A DNA stretch of 64,000 nucleotides from Fasciolopsis buskii (GCA_008360955.1 LUCM01006860.1:135067-199066); one strand, 5' to 3'. Numbered from the stretch's first letter, positions 28,101 to 43,100 are shown. The notes: a model not told the origin generated them from the letters alone. Numbers and translations: made by a program.

Positions 28101-31100
28101 GAGGAAGTCGACGTTCGTCGGCTGCTAAAAAAGAGGAGGAATTTGTAAGTGCTATTTCCATTTTGGTTATTTTCTTGAATTCATTTTCTGGCATTCAACT
28201 AACACATTTTTTGACTCGCTAATTTCTTACAGTTGAATCGACGACAGTCCCAAGAAAAGCCGAATCTGCTGGACCCGAAAGCGCTGGAGCAATCGTTACA
28301 GGCTCGCAGGGATTCGATGACTAATCGTCGCACATCTTTAGCCGATGCTATTCCCGGATTTGCTGGCCTGAAACATCGTGAACAGCCGAAAGTGGTGAGT
28401 GGCGAATACTGGTCTCCGTAGGTACCCAGTAGACCTATTTTCTTCTTACTTGGTTCCGTAGACCGATATTGAACACGAACTGCGAAACATCACATTCGGT
28501 GAACCAATGGCCTGTTTACTGCGATACTGAACTAGCTATTCACGTGAATCTCCAACGCCGATGGTCTGCAGATCCCAAGGAGCAGTGACGATCATCATCG
28601 TCACTATCAGTCTAGAAAAGCAGAGTTCGGTGTTCAGTGGTTGACTGTAGCTCAACCTGATGGAATTTTCATTCAGAAAAGATAATTCCTAAACCTTTTT
28701 AAAGAGTTTCCTTCTAATATTACAAATGGTTACCAAATGTTTGATAAGTGCATATCTGTTGTGGATAGTAACAGAATGTGACGGGGTTGATAACATGTGG
28801 AAACACATGACACTGCTACATGAGAGGACGCTAAGGTAGACCGACTAGTACCAAGAAAAAGGGGAAACTGAACGTCTTTTAATATCTTTTGCTTTGGTAA
28901 GAATCGTGATAACAAAAAGTCAGTAGTTTAGTGTCACAATCACCTGCATATTGTTGGCAGATAAAATGATTCGATAGAGGTCACCATGATGTCTCTTATT
29001 CTTCGTACAGCGTGTTACTGATGTTCTGTATTTGACAAGCAGATTAAAAGTCATCCGCTGCAGGAAAAATGGTTTCCACTACTCTCTCCTATCGCGCATC
29101 CACGGTACCAGACAACTGTTTGGCAATTATAAAAGTGATCAATAAATTTAATAGCCTACTGGCAACTGACCAGAGATCCGAATAGGGTAACAGTGACGGC
29201 TATGCGTCTGTGAACGAGAATGCTTGGTTTATGGTATGCATTCTACAATGATTCTGGCTTTCTTTATGGGTTTTGCTGTGGCTGTACAAAACTCTGATGC
29301 AGTTACTACGCTTGTTTAACTTTTTTGATCAAGTGACTGATTTAAAAGTCTTCTTCACTAGAGGTTAAAATAAATGTCACAAATTTCCTAGGTACAACAG
29401 CTTGACAGCAAGAATCCACAGTAGACTCTACTTATAAGTCTTGTAGATTAATATATAATTTGCCACACTCACGGACGAATGTGCCCTACCTGATCGTATT
29501 CGGCCAAGCTGAGGAAATGCGCAGATGTGGGGCAATCCGGTGGGTGGTCTAATTGAGTCTGTCTCGAGGACCCTCACAAGTGGTTCATAAGTGACTCCAT
29601 AAATGACTAAATGCTTTCATCAATCACGGTTTCCCAAGTTTCGTTGATTTTTGGACTGCGGATTGCAAATTTAAACCCATCGGTCACATGATGCATTTCT
29701 TGTTTGCCTGAATTCCAGTAAAATTTTGCATAATTTCCCTTGATTGTGCATAGGAAAAAGAATATTTCATCGAAGAAGTTCAAGATCAAAAGGTCAAGGA
29801 AGGCAGTATCAAGGCCATGCTCAAGTGTACCTTTTGTAAACCTACATCACGATTTCGATGGTACAAGAACAAACTGGAAATTTTCCAAGGCCCAAAATAC
29901 AATTTTCTTCAGTACGTTTTCTAGCCGGTGGTATGCGTTTCGCTCTAGTTTCCAAACCACTCACCTATTTAGGATTGAATCTTACCAATCCTTCACTCAC
30001 ACTCATGTAGAAGTCTTGTCAAAAAAGTTTCTGTTCCAAAAATTTAATGGATGATGCCACTAGTATAGTGTTCAAAAATTAAGATCCCTCAGCATAATAT
30101 GATTTCCTATGAAGAAGATTTGCATATGCTAATGTTCCAAGTATTCAGTCCACACTCGTCCATTTCGTGTTCGAGATTCAGTCAAGGCACAATGGATGTC
30201 AAATGATTATAAGTATGAATAAGGCGGAAGTCGGCGGTGGAGTGAATTCACCGTTTCTAGTACCGCGCTCAGAACTGCCTCTGACGGGCGAATGAGTGTG
30301 AACACTAATCAAGTCAGGTCATCTGTTACTGGAATGTCTTAGTTTTTGGACGAGTTACGCTGGACATTTAATTACATTTAACCACTTGTTATTTTCACTT
30401 TTTTCCCACAGAGAAGGGAACGAGTACGCGCTGGAAATCAAACGAATTGCCATGGAAGATGTGGGAAAGTACACGTGCAAATGTAACGATATTTCCACCA
30501 CTTGCACGCTAGTCGTTGAAGAACGAAAGCAGACATACCACTTCAATCAGAAATTGCCAAAGACAGCTGAGGTAGTACGTGGAAAAGATCTGACGGTCGA
30601 ATGCTCAGTGTCTGATCCCCGTGCCCCGGTGGTCTGGTATCACAAAGGCGAAAAAGTCGAGGTGAGTTGTACTATTGTTACTTGCAACCCTTTGCCATTC
30701 TAGCGAATAAAAAAGCGATACTAATAAATAAAGAGTGGGCTGTAAAAATATTCTATTTTTTTCGTTGATTCAGCTAAGTTTTGGGGACGAATTAATTGGA
30801 GTTTAGTCTTGACTTTTATTGATGAATAGTTGACCTGAAAACAGGTTGTCTCGTGAAAATGGTAATCTATTTGCATAGTTGAGTCTAAGAGAAAGATAGC
30901 TTCAGTTTTTGCATAAATTTTACTAGTAAATAACACCTCAAAGCTCAGTTCTCTTCCCGAGGTGATGACTATGTCTGGAACCTATCATAACAAACAGTGC
31001 TCGTCATCATTCGATCAGTAAAATCGCACAGTGAATATCGACGTGGTCAGCCTGAACAAAAGCCGACTTTGTGTCAGCTCATTCCTGATGCTTGCTACGC

Positions 31101-34100
31101 ATTCTACAGACATTACGGATTCTTTGAAAAGACATGAACGATTTCATCGATGAAGTTAAGTAATGGAAGATAGGAATTATTACCTATTTTTTACCTAGTG
31201 TGATATTAGGGGCACAGCGTACCCTAAGAAATTAATGTGGCTATTAACACCTCAACTGCTATCGTTTTTGCCGGTTATCAGACCATTTATCAGTTGAAAA
31301 ATGGCTTAGATCTATCGGACGATCTTGGAGTATGAAAGCGTGACGTGAAACAATGAAACGAAAAAATGTTTTGAACATCATCTTCAGGCGGCTTCCGGTG
31401 TATGACTAAGGGCATTAATTCTAGTGTAACATAGTTCCTACCAGTTTAGGGGCAGGCATAAGCACATGAATTTGCATATATATATACATATGGCAGTTGT
31501 TTTCTTTGACTTGGATGTGACCTTACGCTTTTTCTCCCCAGTGTGATCCAGAGGCCTCGTATAACCTTACGCCAGTTCTGGATTAGGATGTCGGATAAAC
31601 TTAAAGTCTTGTCAGTCAAATTCAACGCTCCCACCAACAATTATTACGATTTGTAGTGGATAAACCTTGGCGTACTTGTGCAAGCATTCATGAGATAAAC
31701 AGAAATTATGGTATTTAGATGAAAAAGGTTTTCCTGTATAGCATTCATGATCACACTGACTGATTCCAGCTAACTTGTGTCCCTTGTATTGCAAATCTTA
31801 CACATTAACCAGCTTATCCTCGAAACCTCCAAACAGTAACCATAAGTTAAATCTGACTTCAATAAATTCTGCTTCCGTTGTAGTATGTGGCCGGAAAAGT
31901 GGAGATCAAACGACGTGAGAACAGGTGTATTCTTCGCATTGTGCGTGCTAGACCGGAGCAAGAAGGGGAATATTGCTGTATGGTCGAAGGCGATGAAACC
32001 TACATCGATATTGCTGTGGAAGATCCAGACTGGTACTTCACGCGTGAACTGAAAACACAACAATGCTACGAAAATGACGAAGTGATTTCATTGGAATGCG
32101 AGGTCTCCGATCGAGATGCCGAGGTCACCTGGTTCAAAGATGGACAGGTAAACAGAAAAACAATTCATTTATTCTTTGTGCTTCATGCAATACTTATTGG
32201 AAATGGATGATCGATTAGTCAGCCTGAGTCACTGTTGGACCTAAACACTTTATGCTGTTGTCAAAACTGCCAATGCGATTAATTATAGATGCGTTCATAG
32301 ATAATTTGAAGCGACAAATAATGCTGCATCCAAGCCATCCAGGCAGATCGTACTCAAGACCAACTGCTCGTTTCTCAGTTGATAATCTAAAAAGCCGTTA
32401 TATCAAGCAGGGCAACTCAGCAAGTGATCAACGAGGAAATAACTATAAGGTAAAAACCCTGACAATTCCCATACCAGACCACCGGTGTAATTTGAACTTA
32501 AAGGAAAGTAAAGCTCATCAGCAAGTGCTAAGAATGTATTTCACCGCTGCGACCTACAGTCGACAACAGCGCGAGCCCACTAAGCCTCCGTCAAGATTCT
32601 AAGCCACACACAAAACCCAACTTTTGCTGTCCTGGATAACTTTCAGTGGCTTCCTTTGGACAAGCACTAGGCAAAACTTAGCACCCTTCAGTCATAGATA
32701 TCCTAACAGCCGCCTTCCAACAACTCTGTGAACCGACCATATTCCAAAGTCAATGCTGCTTACGCTGGTTGATAGGCAAATCCAAATTGGTCCTCTGTTA
32801 TTTGAAAACCAATTTAAAGGTCGATAGAGGACAGATAAAAACAATTTCTGGATCAGTCAAAATATCCACGGTGAACAACTAAACTCAGAGAACCCAAAAG
32901 TCGTAGTGCTCAGTCGTGTTTGACCTCTTATCTTCCTATTACTCTGTCCCCAAATGTAGCCTATCACGGCGAGCGAGAAGTATGAAATACTTTCAGAGAA
33001 GCGAGTCAAACGAATATTGAAAATCAAAAAGCTGTTGTGCACCGATGAGGGTGAATACACATGCAAAGTTGCCAAGAAGACAACCGAGTGCCACCTGACC
33101 GTAAAACGTGAGTCTTCGAGTTATTCACTGATAGTGATTCACCATAAAACGTGTAGTCCCGTTTGTCCATCGATCGAGTCGGAACTAATTAGTCGACGGA
33201 TAAATGTTGTGCGTTGTGGATAAGGGTTTTATTTTCGATCCCTATCGTTGATATGTTAACCAGAGCAATATATCCTAATCAGAAAATATTAGTTCGGGTA
33301 ATACTTTGGTACCGAGGGCATGGATTACCTTCGGAATATGTAGAAATCACTTTGTTCTTGTTACTCCCACAAACCATTTTGACTGAACCCGACACACAGA
33401 AAACTGGAAAGGAAAGTTCATTTCGTCTAGTTACGCGTAACTCCGTGGGAATCATCATGTTTTCCAAAAGCGGAGAAGATAAAATCGGTTGGTGGTGACC
33501 CAGCAGCCACCATCGTACATTTTAAACACGAGCACTTACACTTCAAATCCCACTGACATTGGTCATTCACTATTTCGGTGGTCGCTGACTAGCAGCAGTA
33601 AACTGCTGCACATTATCGCGCAAAAAAATCCAAGATTAAGCAAGCCATCTCGCAAAATGCGTGAGCTGTGGCACAGACCAAGGCAGGCGAATTGCATATC
33701 GTAGAACAGCTCTCTAGGCACACAAGCCCGAGCAAAATGCCAGTAAACGGTCATATTTAAATTTCTTGTTACTGTCAAATTAATCAGTAGTAAAACGTGC
33801 CGTGGAATTTCCGGAGCCTGATACCTCTACTAAGAACGAATTGAATCTCACTGTACTGTATTGTATAGAATTTTGACTATCAGAAGCCCTTTTGACATAG
33901 GCTTGAACCATAAGCCCTCACAATGAATATCTAATCCTCTACCAACTTAGATATCCGGGCTCCTTTGTCAGCAAACAAGCTGACTCCTCGGGTTTTTCTA
34001 TAGTATAAAAATCTATCAGGCAATGCGGTCTCGTGCGAAATTACTCGGAGAATACTTTGTAAACATTCACTTCTGGGTATAAAATCCGGCAGCAAATTCA

Positions 34101-37100
34101 AGGTTTTTTGTCAGTAGTTCGAAATGCGATACAAATCCATACTGACAAGACAATCACTCCGTATTCGGTTTAGTTTTTGCTGGGCGAGTTGTCAGGGATC
34201 ACGTTAATCAAAATTTGGAATAACTGAGTGGAGAAAATTCAAGACCAGTATGATGTGTTTAAATTCGTGATTCAAAAAACAGACATAATAGACAATCCTT
34301 AAAAGCTATCCCCGGTTTTTTGAAGCAGTTCATTGTTTCTGTATATTTCAGCTGCGATGAAGCCTGACTTTCACATTGCGTCAATAGAACATTAACTTTC
34401 ATCGTTTTGTACGTCGTATAAACTAATTCTGTCTCCAAGTGGTAAAATAATAACTTGGTGGTTTCGTATCCTTTTAGCTGATGTTGAGTTCCGTCAAAGT
34501 TTGTTTGACACGAAGGGAATCGAGACTAAACGCAAAGAATTGGAAGTTCGCGCATTCAATCCGAAAAAATATCCGGTCATTTGGTACAAGGACGGTCAAC
34601 CAGTCAAGTTGAGCGATCGTGTTTCTGCTCAGGAAATAGAAGGTTCATCCTATTTGATATTCACCTATCTAGAAATGGACGACACAGGCTTGTACTCGTG
34701 TCGTATCGGTAATCACGAGACCAAGGGTATGCTGGAAGTGAGTTCGCTGTTTAAAATCATCTAAGAGTCTATTTTTATTCTTTTGTTTGCTCCACCTAAC
34801 AATCAACCTTCTGTTTACACTGTTTGGTAAGGCCGTAGATGAACACGATAAACAGGTAATGCAAAGTAATAACAATAATTCTAAAATCAGCAACGCTGTT
34901 TCATAAATAAGAGACCAATTTAATGCCAGAGGAACAAATAAAATCACAATAATTGACTGACATTTAACAGGAGCGGTTTCCTAGTTTTTAAGTTGTTCTC
35001 GTGTCACTCTTTGTGTGAGTACTAAGCGCAGCAAGATGGACATGTCTAACGTTAACCTTTTTTCGCAGACTAGGCTTGCAAGTGGACACTTGTTTGACGA
35101 TTCACGAAATCTCAATTCATTTCCTTCCACCATAGGTCCAAGAGTGCGACAAGCCCCCATCAGTTGATCTGACCGATTTCAAGGGCTTGGCAAATTTGAA
35201 GAAAGGTGACAACTTCCTGACGGCGATTCCGTTCAAAGGTGGGCAACTAGTTTGATCGTGACTGTTTACACCAAACCATCTTGCTCCTGTTCCCTAAATT
35301 ACGATTACCCAATTAAGGATTTATTTGACGGTTTCATAATGACAAATTTCCCAATTGTTGGGCTTGCTTAAGCGACTAACCATTTACGGCTAGTATTTAT
35401 GATATTAGGTTAAACAGCCACGGCGGTAGCCAAGAGAATTAGGTAGTGGCGTTTGAATGTGAAGGCCAGGGGTTAGAATAATCCCACCACCGATCAATTT
35501 CTCCACTTGGCAGTTCTCTGTTGGCCGTAGCCCCCTTCCTGAAGCTGATGTACACACCACTACTTTATGAATGAAGGAAGCAAAACGATTAACGATTAAA
35601 TGCCCGTAACCGTGAGTGGTAATCTGGCAAAGCAAAATATGAAAATCATCATTCCACTGCACAAATGCCAAGGACATTTATAGTCGTTGCATTTTTTAAA
35701 CGGTTCCTGCATTCTCTAATGTCTTCTGTTATTTCTTCCCGAGCTCCACCAAATCATGCTTCTACTGTCTTTATCTACACCCAGGTTTCCCTGTTCCTCA
35801 GGTCGCATTGCTATGTAACGGTGAGCCAGTTAGTGAGAAGGTAAAACTAAAACCGGTTGTGAAAGGCAATGTGGTGGAGTTGTCGCTGGACGATGCGGAT
35901 CGACCAGATGCAGGAAAATACGAAGTGAAGCTGAAAAATGAATCCGGTGAAATCACCGTGCCACTGGAAGTGAATGTGTTTGGTAGGTGATCCATCAATC
36001 TATTTTAATTCCTTCCGGTCTTACTCACTTTCAACATGAGTGCATCCCTTTTTGCTTCATAAAATGTGCAAACACAAAAAAGGTGACTGGTTTATTATCC
36101 TCTCTCCAATTCCCTTTCCAATTAGATCGCCCGGGTAAGCCAAGGGGACCGCTGGAATTGACTCATTTGTCGGCAAAGAAGTGTACTTTAGAGTGGGATC
36201 CGCCAGAGGACGATGGCGGGAAGCCGATAAAGCATTACGTGGTCGAAAAAATGGACATGGAAGACGGGAAATGGAAGTTGGTCAAGAACGCGAAGCAACC
36301 CAAATGCGATGTGGATTTAGAGGAGGGTAAGAAATACAAATTTCGCGTGCGTGCTGTCAACGATGAAGGAGAGAGCGATAATCTGGAGACAGAAAAAGAA
36401 ACGTTGGCCCGAGATATCTGTGATCCGCCAGACTCTCCAACTGCCCTGACGGTGAGTTCATGAAACGACGATGGATGGAAAAGGCTTCATGCGCATTTTA
36501 TTGCATTCGCAGCACGAGACCTAAGGCTAATTATTTTATTCCTATATAGATCACACAGTATCGTAACCAGTTATCTGCTTAGAGCAATTAGTAATGAAAC
36601 TGGGGACGTCGATGAGTGTACGCAAGCAGACAGTTGGCCTAATACTGAAGAAGACTACGGTTCATTTGCACTACTTGGATCAATTAATGAACATGAATCG
36701 ATGAATGAACGCTTGAGATCATTTGGTCCAAATAAAGTGTGTCAATGCATTTGTGTGGGATCCACCAAAGTGGATACAACAATCGAATCGGATCAATTTG
36801 CAAGACGCAGTTCATACAAATTTTCGCCACGGCAAATGTTTTGAAACCGGTCAATGAAGTTGAATTCGCAGCATACATTTAATAAAATCTAATCATATTT
36901 GGATTCCATTACACGGGTTTGAGACCAGTTTAATATCACTAGGTTTTCGTGGAATTCCTTAGGTTCGACTAGAGAGCACAAACAATTGTACTGGAAAATA
37001 ACTCATTCATAGCTCGACAAAAAGCAGGCCGGAAATTTTACGTAGGTTCCTTATCGTTTACCTCCCAGCTTAGATAACAAATTTCCCCTCGCCGACCAGT

Positions 37101-40100
37101 GATTACAAAATTTACTTCCTCGACCGGTCGTGAAATATCCACAATCTAAGGGCAAAGTGTATGAAAATTATCGGAGATACGAAAAAACACCTAACTCCAG
37201 GACGTCTGATGCGCGAAACTGGCTGTACTTGCAATGATCTCGATTAACGTAGAGTAAACGCGTTACGCCTGGGGGAACTAGTGATATGCCTCTGTTGTGG
37301 AACCGTCGATTCTGGGGTGGTCGTTAGTACAATGTTACTGTTTGCTTAAAAGCATTTCTAAATATCTCAAACTAAGACATTCTACTGCTAAAACATGTTC
37401 CAGCTTCATAATTGTTATGCATACTACGAAATCCCGGTAGATCATACTTTTTTCTTACCTACCCGTCAGGTAACAGTGGCCGGAGTTCGACTGAGCTCAG
37501 TTCATGGTTAAGAAACGCCTTAGTCTTCCTGCTACCTGTTTACTGTGTTTTAAAATGATTTGCACCCATCATCTTTTGCTCTGTCCAAGACTAACGTTAG
37601 CTTCTTCCAAACTGTTGTGTCACATTGATGAAGCTGTGTTTAATTAGTGATAACTGACCACCAATTCGGCGTTACGTAGTCTTGATCACTGAACTTGTAT
37701 ATAAAAATATGCTGTTCCTTTTATCTACCTCAACCCACCCATCCCCGACCCCCTCGGGAAACAACTAGGTTGAAGACTATGACAAAGATCGAGCCGATCT
37801 GAAATGGAATCCGCCAAGAAAGGACAACGGAGCTCCTGTGACGAAGTACATTATTGAAGCGAAACAGAGGTCTAAGAATAAGTGGGAACCTATCAAGGAA
37901 GTCCCGAGTTCGAACGCTACTGTGCCTTTGAAAGAAGGCGAAGAATACGAGTTCCGTGTAATTGCTGTCAACAAGGCAGGCAAATCAAAACCAAGCGAAG
38001 CGACAAAGCCCATGGTTGCCAAACCTCGTCTACGTAAGTTAGTCACCTCAATTATACGAAAACTTGGTTGACTGACTGGAAAGTACTTTCAGACGAAATT
38101 GGTACGGCGAACAATTCAAAAGTGTGGAATGAAACCAAAACTTCTGAATCGCTTAGTGCGACAGTCTTAGGTCACCAAGTCTTCGAGGTTGTAAAAATAA
38201 AGATATTGCGTTATCGGCATCATTAAAATGTTTGCTTCTCTCATTATGACCACTTAAAGTATCATTGCATTGACGTCTTAATGGGTTTCAATATACCAAA
38301 CGAATCAGTTTGGGAAACCATGGTTTTGGTAACGGTAAATTAAGATTTGTAACCTCAATTTCATCCCCTTATCCAGTAAAACCGTTTATCATCAAAACGG
38401 GAATCAAGCCAATCAAAGTCAAAGTGGGCGAGTCAGTTCAACTGGACTTGGACTATCGCGGCGAACCGGATCCGGTGGCTACTTGGTCTATTGAATCAAA
38501 GGTAAGTAAAAAATGCCATCTGATGACTAGCTATTAGGATGAAAATTAAACAGCTTACTGCACCTATTCGACCACAACTTGACTGTTTACTCCATCGAAC
38601 CTATTTGTGTACGGCAAAAACAGGTCCTGGAAACCACAGACAATATCAAATTGGAATTCAAAGAACGTTCGGCCCACCTGAAGATCGTGGCTGCACAACG
38701 CAAAGATACCGCACTGTACACACTTCGTGTGGCAAACGAAGTCGGCGAAGATCAGGCCAGTATTGAAGTTGTCGCCTTGGGTAAACCATCCCGACCGGTC
38801 GGACCGCTGGAGGTGACGGACGTGACCAAAAATTCGGCCAAACTTTCGTGGAATAAACCTGAAGACGACGGTGGAACACCGATCACGTGAGTTATAGAAC
38901 ATACGGCTATAGATGAAATCAACTGCAAAACAGGATAGATCTCCAAAGTGAAAGCAGATTGGTGCCAGAAAATCCTATGGAAGTAAAGCTCTTATTTATT
39001 TCATAAGTAAAGAGTAGAAATACTAGGAACGAACGTGTCACCTCAGATAGTATATCGTATTCACTCAGCCACTAGTGGTAGGATTTGCGGACAGAGATCA
39101 TAATTTTAACTTAAGCAGTCATTAACGAATTAGTCTTATTAGGAAGGAATTAGCATGATGTGTAGAGCAAGTAGAAGATAAGCAACCATAATATTATTAG
39201 AAAAACTAGACAAAAAGATTAGATCGGTCTTGTTTGATTTTCAGCGTTTTTGTAAATCAAAGAGGACGCGGTTCGAATAAACTCTCTCAGTTTTCTTACT
39301 TTTTACTCATGATAAGGCTGGCTTTAATAACAACTTCATCAGTGTGTTTTGTACAGGCAATAAAGCTTTCTAGACCACTTGACTAAGACAAAGCCGCTAG
39401 ATCAATTCTTGCGATTTTTCGTCTGTGGCTAGATCTCGACCTAATCTGCATGTCGACTCAATCCATCCCACCCCACCAGCCTTTGCATCAATTCCCCTTA
39501 ATAGTGGTCATACTTTATATGATACAGTCCTTGTCGCTAATAATAGATACCAACATTTTTCCTAAATTCCCTCCGTCAGTCACTATGTGGTCGAGAAGAT
39601 GAACTTGAACAAGAGGCGTTGGGAACCGGTGGCTGAAGTTCCTCGGGGAACAAGTGTGGTAGCGCCGAAATTGGAAGAGGGTCAACCGTACATGTTCCGT
39701 GTAAAAGCCGTGTCTAGTCAAGGCGAGAGCGAGCCCCTCGAGACAGAAACCGAGACAATTGCCAAGAATCCATTCGGTAAGTAAGAACCTCACGTCACCG
39801 GTTCTCGTACACCTTGGTGAACAGTTCACTTTCGATTGGAGGACGATACGAAGACAAAATAACTAAATACAATTCCCTGCTTTACTTTGGAATCATGTCA
39901 AAATTATTCTTATTTATCTGAAACACTTTTTCGAACTAGACGGACAACATGTCTCATTTTCATATGGTTGCGTAAATACTCGACTGCTCGTAATTCGACT
40001 AGTGTATAGAAGATCAGAACACCTTAGCATACATACGCGCAGATATGCTTCAGCAAGTTGGATCACGTCTGAGACCTATGTGGAGGAAACTTGAAAACTT

Positions 40101-43100
40101 AGTTGAATGGTAATTTTAACTGGTTTTGAGAGAACTCAGAAACAATATGGAAAATGTCTTGATAGCAAAGAGAACACGAATACATGGTCTTGTTTAACTA
40201 TGGGTAGAATTAGGTGAATTTTAACCAAAGTTGTTTTACCACTTATGGTGAGTGAGTTAAGAGAAAATGCTATATTGAATCGAGCAGTTGTCAAATGAAT
40301 TATGGAGAAATTTAGCTTAGTGTGCAACCGAACTCTTGCGTTTAATGCCATTTTAGTTCACACCTAGTTTATCCTAATAGTCTGACGAATAGCATCCGCC
40401 CAATCCTCTGGTCTCGATTTGGTATGCGAAGGAAATCTGTCCCCCTTAACCCTAGTCCCATGAACTTATTCATAAATCATATGGTTCTCGGGGACCTGAG
40501 AGAGATGTTCAGTCGTTCTCAACGTCATTTAGCCAACACAAGTCAAATAACATGTGACACTTGTTCACAAACTAAACTGACTGTTCTTCATATGTGTGAT
40601 AAATTTTCAAATCATTCTCTACATTCCATGGTATTTCAACAAAATGACACTAATATGACTGCACATAATGTCGAAATGTTCCATTGGTAGAGAAACCTGG
40701 ACCGCCTGGTCGCCCAGAAGTAGCTGACTACGATCGTGACCACATCGATATCAAATGGGAACCACCGGAAGATGATGGTGGTGCCCCTATCAAAGGTTAT
40801 CACGTGGAGCGCAAAGAACCAAAGTCACAGCGTTGGTTACGGTTAACCAAGGCACCGCAGCCAAATTTGGATTTCACGGACAATGGAGTGCGTGAAGGCA
40901 AGGAATATGAATATCGTGTGATTGCAGTAAACGAAGCGGGACCAGGAGAGCCAAGTGCGCCAAGTGAAATGGCTGTAGCAAAACCAAGTCGCGGTAAGTG
41001 ACTAATGAATAAGCAACATAGACAGAAATTCCCGGAATGCTCATCTGTTTGGACAGCCAGATTTTGCGTTTTATTGGTCACAGCATTTTCATAAAACTTT
41101 TCCATGAAACTGACGACAGTGACACCGAAGTTCTAACCATTATGAATTCACTCCGGTCTATTAGTAAAGCATTTACTTTCCTCCTTGAACTATACACAAT
41201 TTAGAGCCTCCGAAGATTAGTCTGAAAGAACTACCCCTCGGACTTAATCAAGAAATTCGACTCCGGGCTGGTGAACCGCTACACATGCCCGTGCCGATTA
41301 CGGGTGCACCGAAACCAACTGTTACGTGGTCTAAAGACGGTGTTCCTCTTCCTTCGCATGCCAAAGTAGCGGATGAAGAGGAGAGAACGTGTGTAGATAT
41401 ACCGAAGACGGTCCGAGATGATTCCGGTCAGTATAAACTGAAACTCACCAACCAGTACGGCGAAGATGAGGCGACAATTAAAGTGATAGTCATGGGTAAG
41501 TTTAGTGCTTGTTTCTGACTTGCATTCCCAAATACCCTATGTTGGATTCTTGTCATATGTGCAACACCTCAAAGGCGGACTTATCTGATATATTACAATT
41601 AAGTGATGCGATTTTAAATCGATGAATCGAAGCTTCTTGTCATTTATGAAGTTAACTTAATGTCGTTGGGGTAATCAATCCGTGATAGCAGTTATTCAGA
41701 TTAGTCCGGATGGTCTTAAACAAAGCACGTCCAAATTGTTTTGTCCGAAATTAAGAAATGAAAACTTATTTCTAGGTAGTGAGTCAGTCCCATAAGGAGA
41801 TGCGTCATTTGCCCATAACTGACCGAGGACGTTGGAGTGTTTTACCAAATCCTTATCCCAAAGGGATGCTTCCTGTTCAACTGCACTTTCTAGGATGTTT
41901 GTATCTGTCGTCTTGTTATTTGACGCTGTTCAGCAATATCCTGTTGGTTTTTGACTTTTGCATTTCTTAGCCGATCAATTAACTGCTCGATAGGTTGTCG
42001 CCTTCGGGTCGCCATCACGTATGTCCTCGTTTTTAGACAGGCAAAGAATGCATCTCACCTACCTGTGCTGATCCACAATCTACATCCGGAGCCACCAGCC
42101 ATGCTTCCATCTATAGGCTTACAATGGTAGGAATTTGAACAAAAGAGACCAAATGGTCGACGGAAGAGAAAATTCAAACGATGCATCTGTTCGAGTACAG
42201 TCTGAGAATTCTTGAATACCCTGTCGAATTATGCGAACAGTGAAAATAATCTGAAACCTGAAACAGACCACTTTTTGTCATACTTAAATATAGCCTACCC
42301 CATCAGTATACTGACAGCCGCATGGCGAATTCGTATACTGTAGAGAAAAATTTGCATTTCATTGCTGGTGATTAACTCATAATGAGGTTCTTTTTTGTGA
42401 AGCTACCAATCGATAGCACCTAAGTAAGACTGCAGAAATAATTCACTGAGTACCCATCAAAATAATTATGCATAATCGGATAAAGTAGCCAGGAATATCG
42501 TTTTGGAAGGCACAATAACAGATATCTATGCACACGAGAGCCTGAAATTGAGAATAGAACCGCCTAAACAAACACTGACCAAGAAGGGCACAGAATGCTC
42601 TGCAAAATCTGGTAGTTCTAATACTGACAGACATGCAAGGTTTGTGTAAATGCTTTTTGCCTATTTGTTGACTGTGCCATATTCATTTGCAAACAACTGT
42701 TACGTTTTGGCTTCCAGACAAACCAACACCTCCGATTGACGTGGAAGCAGTAGATGTTTATGAAGACAAATGCAAGATTACATGGAAGCCTCCGAAAGAC
42801 GATGGAGGATGCCCAATCACAGGTGCGAATCACCCGCTTGATCAATTCCAATGTTGTACAACCAGCCCTCATTGTAATTTCACCTAATGGAGCTTACAAA
42901 AAGGCTTTTCAGATTGTGCAACACATATGCTGCTCAGTTCTGAATAATTTGGACTCAAATTTCAAAACTGACGTAATTCCGAATGACTGGGCAAATGGGG
43001 GTATGGTAAAGGCAGATTGAAAACGGAGAACACGGTACCAAGAATACCGAATTAAGCAACATATTACTATAATAAGTTTTAGTAGGAAGGTAATTCTTCA

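Noticed and set aside
32252..32602. 116-codon frame in intron 15, considered as an extra exon
   Set aside because: Exons 15 and 16 join in phase 0 within one Ig domain; inserting this segment would break the domain.
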